Assembly: GCA_016617855.1 (NCBI GenBank)
Contig: JAECUM010011080.1
Span: 29,420 to 93,419, forward strand
Origin: Megalonaias nervosa
Taxonomy: Eukaryota > Mollusca > Bivalvia > Unionida > Unionidae
Reading direction: 5' to 3'
DNA: 64,000 bases
Both the position numbers and the translations under genes were made by a program. A model generated the notes under the pieces. The model worked only from the letters and a program-made list of their open reading frames with translations. It made no database searches and was not told the origin of the DNA. This document shows positions 55,151 through 64,000 of the stretch, piece after piece; position 1 is the first letter of the stretch; the number at the start of each line of letters is the position of its first letter.

Positions 55151-55639
55151 CACAAAAGTACCAACGAGGAAAGTGATTCCTGTATATATATTTTGATCCT
55201 CCAAACTTTTCCATTCGTCCTTAAGTAGTTATAGCAACCTTGTTCGTATATCTGTACTGCTGTCCAACTTATTGTGTTGCATGTTGTATAGGGCCATTTC
55301 CTTGTTTTGATGCATTTTTCCATTTTCTTGTTCAGCAAAATATTGCTTTGTCGTGCAACTGAATAGCTTCTAAACCCGTCTGTCGCTTTTGTTAGATGAT
55401 AAACATGCTATGTTAGGATGTTTTATCCCCTCTAAACTGTATTTTGGCAAAGAGTGAGAAATGTTTCTATTTTTACAAAGTTGGCATCCATTATTTTAGT
55501 TCTTGTTGATTGTTTGGAATAACCCGTATTTAAAAAAATAAAATAGAACACGATAATTCCGTTTCGCATTCTAAGTGTTTCACCAATCTTATCGAATGGG
55601 GTATGTATGAAATGTACATTTTCTTCGTACTCTGCTATC

Positions 55640-55885
55640 TCTGTGTAGTTTATGTTATTGTGGATTTAACGCCATTTTTCAGAACATGATAGGATATACA
55701 TTCCTGCCAGTGTAACTGGTGGAGGAAGAACCCGGGAAAACTCCGGGAAGAACCACCGACCCATGGCAAACTTTCTCGCACACCCACATTAGCCCAGCCC
55801 GAGACTCGAACCCACGCAGGCAGAGGTGAGATAGCAGTGATCGGTAAAGGCGAGCGATTTAGACCTTTCGACCTCCCAGTTCCAC
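55640..55885 (-). mobile_element. SINE family A, diverged copy
   Basis: On the minus strand a B box (ggttcgagtctcgg) and the body matching 27,596-27,853 are clear (aaaatggcgttaaat tail side). The A box region is mutated. An older copy than the others in the window. Confidence 0.85.
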
Positions 55886-58697
55886 TCTGATTAGTTTATT
55901 GGCAACTATTTCATCCTAAAATGAGATTAACATAAGTTAACAATTTTATCTTCTTCAACAACTTTCTGCTCAGTAACCGATTTGTATCATTATTCTTTTG
56001 TTAAGAAAGCAATAGTTAAATGTAGGTCTAATTAACATGCCACAAATGCTCTTTTGATGCCTACCCTAAATTTTAACCCTGTTAGTTCTTAAAGTTTCAT
56101 TAGATTACTTGCTTATAGTCGCCACAAAAATCTTGTAAATCGATTAGCCTAATCTGGTGCCTGGGCAATCTAAAACGTTCAGAAAGGTGGGTACATATAC
56201 TTTTCTTTTTATCATGGAACAATGACTGACAGGCAGCTCTTTGTAAATTTTCAAATGTCTGCCCTTGTAAACAAATTACAGTAGTCTATGTTTGTTTATC
56301 TGTCTTTCTCTATTAAGTAACCTTAAGATGTGTTTAATCATTTTTATGTAATTCTTTGTTCGTTAATTATTCATATCGTTCCTAACTACCTGCAAAATCT
56401 CGCGTTATTTCTAAGTCTAGGAAGTAAATCGTTTCATTGCAACCATGTTACAAATATCTCAAAATTATTCATTTTGTGGAACTTTTAAACGGGAATCTTT
56501 ACCTGACAAAGCAGGTTCAGATACATTCTAGTGTATCATCAATAACATCTATTTTTAAACCTGAATGTTCGACCTGATAAGGAGCATTAATAAAATGTCG
56601 GTTTACACCGTATCTATTTATAACCCTGGCTGCAATTTTATTACTCTGAGATTCTGGACTATTGACATGTATTTGTTTTTATTTTTGTCGCCATGCTATC
56701 GAAACTTGTATTAGCTAAAATATGCCTATATAACAGAGTTAGCAGCCCCACAGTATTGTTCGAGCCCATGTTAGTGTGAAACGAGACAAAGATGCCACTT
56801 TTCCATGGCCACAACAGTTTGTTAATGATTACGTTACATTTATTTGCATACAATCTACACCTCTTAATCGATTAAAATCCTACTTGGCATAATTATTACG
56901 AAATTTACACAATTCATTCTCCGACATGATCCTTCGCTATTTTTATATTGTTTCAACGTCACAGCCACATAAAGTTTGCGTTAATTATTTAGCTAAACTT
57001 TTTCGCTTGCAAACATTTTCTAAACCAGTCGATGGATTCTCCTCACACTTTGCGTCAGTCAGTATGAAACTAGCACAATTTATTCTACGACATGTTTCCT
57101 CGCCATAACGATCCGTTTTCTCCCCACAACGACATGTGTTCTCGCCATTAGGACATAATGTCTCCCCACTATGCCCTTGGAGTCAATGTCACAGTCATGG
57201 GCAATGTGCCGTAAGGTTTTGGTTAAAGTATTGTTTTCATTAGCTTATATATCATGAACAAACGGAAGGATTTTCTTCATACATGGAATGGCAATTATGA
57301 AGTTCAGACATCCTCGCTCACGCTTTTGGGCAACGGGGTCAAGATCGCACTTTTCACAGCAATGCTTTGATCGTGGCCCCGACGTGCATGCCCCTGATCT
57401 TTTTGTTTAATTGGTACCTGCTGTCCTCTAACACTGAACTGGACTTTCTCAAAAAATTTAAAAATCAATATATTTGTACAAAAAGTCGCTGTGCTAGGAT
57501 CGGGGTTGCAGTTTTCTGCCACTTTTTGAAGTTCATGTTATTTATATCTATTAAGCAGTTGTTGTCTCGGGCATTTTTTAATAGTAACCAAGCACAATAG
57601 TAGAAATGTTCAACTTCAACACATGTAAGCTATCCAACATGTCTTTACCTGAAGACATGGTATTCCAGCATTTTTGTCAGACTCGTCTGGTGATTTTCTT
57701 TCATGAAATGAAACCTTCTAGTCTGACTGGTCTGGTAATTTTATAGAAGTAGGCATAGTGAGAATACAGGAATTAGTATTTCTCGAAAGTTACAGATTTT
57801 GATTTATTTATTTATTTATTAAAGATCGCAATATTTTAAAATTTCACAATGAGCCGAAAACTCATTGGACATACTGTTAATGTTTCTGAGAGAGAGAAAC
57901 TTGTCAATTTATATTATCACAGTTTTATTTTGTATCTATTTCAGACAAAGAACGCAAATATTTCTGGAGTTGTTATAAGGAAGACAAAAGGTTCGTTAAT
58001 TATATCAAGTAAAGAGTGCAAAAGCGTATGAACCGCCACGCGGTAACGTCTCATAGAACAACACGAAGTTTTAGTAGGAAACATATATCATGTAAATAAA
58101 TTCTAACGCAATAAAGTTGATGCATTATGTAAGCAAACAATGTTTTTCTCTTTATATTCCCGATATCTGCGTGAAATAAACGTCATTATGTTCAGAAAAA
58201 GTTTGTTCTTATCGAAATGCGAAAAATCTCTAATTGCTTTTTTTTTATACCAAAAGTAACATTTTCTCGGCTAGCGGCTGGTATGCATATGTTGTTTAGT
58301 ATACACTTAATAATCATATATTTAGAAATTGAGGGAGACTGGTTACAAAGAACTCGCATGGAGAGTCACAAAAGTTATTGGTATGCATCAAGGACGCACA
58401 TCAACATTATGGTTTGGTTGGGCTAAGACCACTTTCAGGTTTTGTACCTAGTGATTTTAAATTAATCGTTCTTGGGCAATATGAACAAATTCGTACAAGT
58501 TATTGTACACGTAGTGAAATTTTAAAGCAGCAACAGCTGACTTGCCGAATACATGATATCTTTTATCGCAAACCGTTAGAAATGTTACTTAAGCATTAAT
58601 TTGTTTATACATCTTGTATTCATTTTGCACTGTTCGTGAGTGATCACGCCGCATCTCTTATTTGCAATAAGCATTTTTTCTTTCTTTGTCTCCACAG
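55886..58697. other. Region upstream of the MGAT4-like exon, no gene seen
   Basis: It holds decayed repeat sequence (a same-orientation match of 56,590-56,670 with 3,040-3,120), short imperfect repeats of a ctcgccat..cgaca type at 57,090-57,170, and AT-rich sequence. The stretch from about 58,630 to 58,697 ends in a polypyrimidine tract and splice acceptor. Upstream exons of the glycosyltransferase gene could lie here or outside, but none is recognisable. Confidence 0.45.
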
Positions 58698-59893
58698 TTT
58701 TCCTGGTGATCGGCATTCCAACGATCTACCGTGCAGCTGGTTCCTATCTTTTCACTACATTATCATCATTGGTGTCGTCTGCTTCACCAGAAGATAGATC
58801 TCGTGTCAAACTTGTCGTCCAGCTGAGCCACTTCAACCTTACGTATCAGGAGAAAGTGAAAGGAAAAATCCGAGAAATGTTTCCGAAGGAACTTTCAGAC
58901 GAATTCATACTGATACACAATGTGAGCGCTGAGAAATATCCACCTTTAGAACACCTCAAACAAAACTTCGGAGATTCAATAGTGAGAGTAAAATGGCGTG
59001 CCAAGCAAACGCTAGATGCGGCTTTCTTAATGCAGTACTGTCAAGACTTAGCGGAATATTACGTTCATATTGAAGATGATGTAATAACAAGACCAGGATA
59101 TGTTCGAGAAATAACTGAGTTTATAAAAGAAAGTGGAAGTTCCTGGTCTGTTCTTGAACTCTCCTTTGTCGGAGCGATCGGAAAAGTTTTTCGAAATTCG
59201 GATCTACCCAAGTTAGTAAGTCTGTTGACTTCTTTCTATGAGGAGCAACCTATTGACTATCTATTTATGTATTTCAAATCAATAACAGTCCAAACAAAGC
59301 AATATATAAAAATTCCGACGGTATTTAAACATATTGGCGTGAAATCCACACTCGTTAATCAAACAAGATCAGACGGGATGGATTCTTTATACTTCTATCT
59401 GCAGCAGAAGCGATTAAAGGGAGATAACCCAAATGCAACCATTGAGACAAATCTCGGTGTTTATCAAGAGTATTACATTGACAAGGCGTATAACAAACTA
59501 AACAGTGACTTTTTCTGGGGATACACAAAAAGTTCAAGGAACTTTATTCTAATAATTTTCACCGTTCCTCAAAATGTGACTAAATTAGTCATCGAATCAG
59601 GTTTCATTGTGGATGAAAATAATTTGTACAATCCACTCAATGTTTCCTCGAATCGTCATAGCCGGGACTATATTAAGAAATGGAGTTTAGATTACAGTAA
59701 TGAATTAGTCAGCAAAGAAACTTCATCAAAGTGTGAAGTATTCCGAACTCTACAGGAGCATGTGGAAGGACCTGTCATAGTAGATGATGTTCTCAGAAAG
59801 ACGAACGGCCATGTGTATTGTCTTAGGATTTTCATTGTCTCCCAAGATAATTGGATATTTATACGCGAAATTGGCGTCTATGTTACTTCTTGA
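58698..59893 (+). CDS. MGAT4-type N-acetylglucosaminyltransferase IV-like, 3' terminal exon
   Basis: GT54-family Golgi enzymes add beta-1,4-GlcNAc to the alpha-1,3-mannose arm of N-glycans. The exon starts after a clear acceptor (tttctttgtctccacag) and encodes about 398 residues to a TGA at 59,891. It has IGIPTIYRAAGSYLF at the start of the catalytic domain, LDAAFLMQYCQDLAEYYV, the acidic metal-binding EDDV motif, SWSVLELSFVGAIGK and EEQPIDYLFMYF, and a C-terminal lectin-like domain ending WIFIREIGVYV. The N-terminal cytoplasmic tail and membrane anchor must come from upstream exons; the in-frame extension to 58,640 is intronic. Intact, so probably functional; which MGAT4 paralogue cannot be decided. 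Confidence 0.9.
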
Positions 59894-60564
59894 GACGATT
59901 TTCAGGGGCGGATATGTGCCTGTTGTACCATTCTTCCCTTCTAAATATGAGCCCCAAAAATACGAACGTGTCCAGGAGTAAGTTTATTTTCAGTTATATG
60001 GTTAAAATTATGCATTTAGAAACGTTTAATTTGCAGGCGATTCTGGGGCTTTCGTACCCTTGGCCCATTCTAGGAGCTCCATCCCGTAGATCCCTTGTTT
60101 ACTCGCTTACACCAACCCAACAACACCCCAAAATAAAAAATATAAACAAAAATTTGCTGGATCAGCAACGGACTTTCATATGAGTTTCAGTGTTCTTGAT
60201 GTAAGGACAAAACAAATCATCCTAGTAAACTTTGGTAATATTGATTTTATAATTATGTTTCATCCTTCGGTTTGAACGCGTCCTATTTACGGAAAATTGA
60301 GCTGGTCATCGGGTTCTCATAACCAGTTTTGAAGTGCTTCTCACAGATTGCAACACAGTGTATAAATAAAGGGGCAAGAGCCAGATTCATATTAAAGTAA
60401 GAAGATTAAGATTTCAAAAGGGAATTTATAGAAATTCCAAAAACTGCCAACATTAAACCACAAGGAAACGAAGACAATGAAAGAAAGACATATGCATAAA
60501 CAAAGAACCGTATTCAGTCAATTTTTCGCAATGCATCTAGCTCTAAATCACATTTATTTTTAAA

Positions 60565-60745
60565 AGTGATGCACGTCAGGAGATAAAATTTGTATAGTGA
60601 TACACATCAGGAGATACAATTTTTATAGTGATACACGTCAGCAGGTACAAGTTTTAAAGTCATATACGTCAGGAGATAAAAATTTTAAAGTCATACGCGT
60701 CGGGCGATACAAGTTTTAAACTGATAAATGCAAGGAGTTACAAGT
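60565..60745 (+). repeat. Tandem repeat, about 38 bp unit
   Basis: About five diverged units built on gtgatacacgtcaggagatac followed by aagttttaaa-type words. Confidence 0.75.
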
Positions 60746-61038
60746 TTTGAATAGATGAAGAATGTAACGTTGTTGTGAGAATTTTGTACTATATTGGTCC
60801 GATTTATTTCTTTTGTCCGAGTTTGTTTTAGATATATTAAAATTTTTATTTTGTCTAGTTAGAAAATAAAGCACCCACAAAATGGTGAAAATATGTGTTA
60901 TTTTTTAAAAATATAATTATATGGATCAGTTTTGTTCATTTTTAATTTTGACCTTCATCCATCCCACACCCCGTCTTCCCAATCACGTGAGGCTGCATCC
61001 AGAATTGGAATCCCCCATTAGTATCTACTCATCACAGT

Positions 61039-61078
<40 letters not shown>
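61039..61078 (+). repeat. (CT)n microsatellite
   Basis: About 20 CT units outside the inverted duplication. Confidence 0.95.
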
Positions 61079-61084
<6 letters not shown>

Positions 61085-63517
61085 TATGATAGTTGTATTC
61101 TAGCATTTGCATTTAATAGCAGACACATCGACTCTAGAAGTCGACAACAGAGCAGAATTAGTCGAGGAAAAATTTTAAGAGAGAAAGAAAAAAATGAATG
61201 ACAAAGGAATAAATATGACTGAAAATATGGGTTTATATTTAAATTTCAAATAAGACTAATTAGTTTCCAACTATTGTGCTCGTTAGTTGTTGCGCCTGTT
61301 TACCAGATATCGACGGTGTTGTCTTATCAACGTTGATATCGTGTTGTCATTTTTTATTTCTTTATTTATTTATTTCAGTTATTTGAATGTCAAATTCCAC
61401 AGACCCTATGTAGTTCAGATAACAGAAAACTTGGTCCGCAGGACCCTTTTTACTAATGCAGTCGCGTGCAATGCAGTATAGGATAGACATCAGTGCCAGC
61501 TGGCACGCACTGAAGAGAAACCGTCAATTGTCCACAATAAATGAGTGACTGGACAGTCAGAAATTAAAAATACATCTGTGACATAAACAAGATCTAGTCT
61601 TTTTTCACCTAAAGGGTGTAAAGTTCGATCTTCTTACAGATCATGGGCCCTCGACAGAGGGCACGGAGGGGTGTGTGGTGGGAGTAGGGTGGGGGCAACT
61701 GCCACCAACCCCACCCCGGATTTCACCTCTAAAATATGCTTTAACCCACATCAGTAAAACTTAATATCTGATCTACATGTTTGCAAACACCCCCCCCCCA
61801 TAATTCTGCGGACGTCCCTGTTGCAGAAAAAAGAACATTATACCGTCGTCTGTCTTTAATATTCATACTTTTAAGTGAAAGTCACCTTTATCTGGATGGG
61901 CTTTTTAAAGCAAGTGATGAATTAGCTTGTGGACAGTCTTTGTAGAACATGTGGTGGACTTCACTCGACAAAATATTACCGTGTTGTCACGACAGCTTTT
62001 ACTTCAGGCATCATGAAATATGTCAGGCATATTGAATGCAGACGATGCAAGATGAACAGGAAAACAGTCGATATGGTTGCAGCAAGTCTTTGCAGATACA
62101 CCTCTTTATGTAGCTGATTGTAATCTTTTATAACAGAACTTAACGAAGTTTTCAACAATTCATTAGAAAATAGTGTACTGAACTAATGATTCTTAGAAGA
62201 ATTTCTGACAAGTGCATTTATTTTTTAGGAACAAAGTAATGTGAATATACAAATATCCGACAGATGTTTCTTGAGAGTTTTTCCCATGCTCTTTATTTCT
62301 CTATGCTTTTGTTTAGTTGTTGAGGAAAAACAGACTTAACAACACTGTATGTCCGTCTGTCTCCATCCAAGCATGTATGGTCATGTAACGTGACTTCGTC
62401 TACACAGTTTAAGGCTACATACAGTTGTGCTTTGATTGGAATATAATGCACATAAGGGCTTTGATGTACAACCCAACAAATACATTTGTTGATACCACCA
62501 AAGATTGAACAATGCACAATGAATGCTGCATTGATAAAGACAGGAAGTTGTCTTGGCATTTTTGCTGTGTACAGCTGTACCCATAAACCTGTTCAGTATG
62601 CGTTGTAACTCACTGCATCAGGACCTATGACGAAGTATGGTTGGGATGCATTGTGATTAATTGTATGATGACCTATGTCCAAGTCTTGTTTTGTAGGCGT
62701 TTTGGCTCATTTTATGTGGACCTATAGCCAAGCCTGTTTGGTACGTGTTGTGTTCACACGCAATTTGTTTGTTTACAAATTCTATGGCAAAGGTAATTTG
62801 TTTGAATCAAACTAAAAATGCCGCTTTAGGCTCTGTCATCGTCGTTTTGTTAAATAAATGACACTGCTGCTAATCTAAATATTTTTCTTCACCAGTTAAG
62901 TAACAAGACATTACCAATGTGTCTGGGATCATATTGTCTGCGTCCAAATGTGGAGAAACTCGTTGAGACTAGAAACAAGAGGTCCGTTTCAGCACTGAAT
63001 TGATCTCTATTAGTCTGCCGTTTTAAACAGATTGAATAGAAGAGCGCTTGCTTTGGTGTTGATTTAAACAGTTTTGTACTTCAGACTTTAGAAAAAAATG
63101 TCAACATCTTCCAATAAGAAGGGCATTGCAAACTGGAGTCATTACCCCTAAACAAGGACCTAAACCTATACTGATACCAATGTTCTTGTCGCCCGTATTC
63201 TATTCCAACAATTTCAAAATCTTTGTGAGGTTATAAATGTTTGAAAGCTTGTCAATTTTCTGTAGCATCAAGAAGACCTGATATTCAAATCCTTTATCAG
63301 AATCTCTTCACCAACTCTGTGAAAGAATTTCTATCTTCTGAGGAGACGATACTTATAACACCATCACCATCATGGAACTCAGAGACACTATGCAAAATCG
63401 AATCAAATTGTGCTACTTTAGAGTCCTCTTTAGGTTGGTATAGGCTTTGGTCGACAGAACACTGCTCATATCCAGTAGAGTACAAAAAGGTACTGTATAT
63501 TCTGAAGAGACAAACGT

Positions 63518-63698
63518 TACACAGTCTTCAGTTACACAGTCTTCAGTTACACAGTCTTCAGTTACACAGTCTACACAGTCTTCAGTTACACAGTCTTCAG
63601 TTACACAATCTTCAGTTACACAGTCTTCAGTTACACAGTCTTCAGTTACACAATCTTCAGTTACACAGTCTTCAGTTACACAGTCTTCAGTTACACAA
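63518..63698 (+). repeat. 15-bp minisatellite
   Basis: About twelve copies of acagtcttcagttac, one unit shortened to acagtct. The unit length is a multiple of three, so it yields artificial repetitive ORFs in all frames. Confidence 0.95.
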
Positions 63699-63955
63699 GA
63701 ACATCCCTGTCTACATAATTCGCTTTAAATATCGATCACCAGGTTTTGTTTGATATTAAGACGTTCGTCTTTTGCCTCCAAGAATGTGCTTATGAGGCAC
63801 CTTTAGTCATTAGTTTCAATCACATGTTCGGGGCATAATCATTCATCTGTCAATATTACCAATAACCTAGAGATGACTAACAGAGCCTGCATCTTGTTTC
63901 TTTGTCTGTTCTCTTGTGGCTGTCTTAAAGCCATCAGGGATAAATTGGTACATGT

Positions 63956-63956
<1 letters not shown>

Positions 63957-64000
<44 letters not shown>
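63957..64000 (+). repeat. (TA)n microsatellite at window end
   Basis: About 22 TA units running off the end of the window. Confidence 0.95.

Larger units (their letters stand above)
59894..64000. other. Downstream flank, no gene
   Basis: The first part is probably the glycosyltransferase 3' UTR and intergenic DNA; AATAAA-type signals occur at 60,864 and elsewhere but none is decisive. It contains the tandem arrays listed separately and otherwise unremarkable AT-rich sequence. Confidence 0.5.

Noticed and set aside
58640..58697. N-terminal hydrophobic extension of the MGAT4-like ORF as a signal anchor
   Set aside because: A polypyrimidine tract and AG acceptor lie inside it and the catalytic homology begins right after, so this part is intronic; the real anchor must be in an upstream exon.
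63241..63753. 170-codon ORF with repeated Leu-His-Ser-Leu-Gln
   Set aside because: The repeat is a 15-bp minisatellite that stays open in several frames; flanking codons show no gene signal.

Overview
The window is eukaryotic nuclear DNA from an invertebrate animal. It is AT-rich and dense in microsatellites and tRNA-derived SINEs. The SINE tail types and the overall repeat mix suggest an aquatic invertebrate, plausibly a bivalve mollusc, but that is inference. The only convincing host gene is the 3' terminal exon of an MGAT4-type N-acetylglucosaminyltransferase (58,698-59,893, + strand).

The dominant structure is a very large imperfect inverted duplication. Sequence from about 3,280 to 29,140 is mirrored by about 54,650 back to 29,555, around a spacer of roughly 400 bp. 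The mirrored parts share microsatellites, short tandem arrays, old SINEs and unique sequence, and have diverged by roughly 15-25% by eye. Younger SINEs with perfect target duplications lie in one arm only, so the duplication is old and not an assembly echo.

Each arm carries a different Polinton/Maverick (adintovirus-like) integrated DNA element, at nearly the same position in the arm. Element 1 (7,589-26,090, 18.5 kb) has about 305-bp terminal inverted repeats that are about 96% identical by eye, a 6-bp target duplication (tttaac), and sits inside a SINE. Its minus-strand genes encode a protein-primed type B DNA polymerase, a chromodomain integrase joined in frame to a PLA2 domain, a DUF5679-like zinc protein, an adenain-type protease, small basic virion proteins, a double jelly-roll major capsid protein, a penton-like protein, a coiled-coil protein and a packaging ATPase. 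Its plus-strand genes encode a phage-fibre-like repeat protein with an F5/8C-like head, a large unknown protein, a membrane protein and an HNH endonuclease. Almost every gene has one to a few stops or frameshifts.

Element 2 (33,694-49,462, 15.8 kb) has more diverged terminal repeats (about 230 bp) and belongs to another lineage. Its virion genes (coiled-coil, pVI-like, capsid, small virion protein, protease, fibre, membrane protein, penton) run on the + strand from its left end. No Polinton-type PolB is visible. In its place are a divergent polymerase-like protein with a D-x-x-A-C-Y-P motif, an SF1 helicase and an HNH domain. It also has a different integrase family, a DUF5679-PLA2 fusion with an intact His-Asp active site, and a packaging ATPase with an intact P-loop. 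All genes except possibly single segments are broken.

The flanks (1-3,280, 55,900-58,690, 59,900-64,000) hold decayed repeats, short tandem arrays and no further supportable genes.
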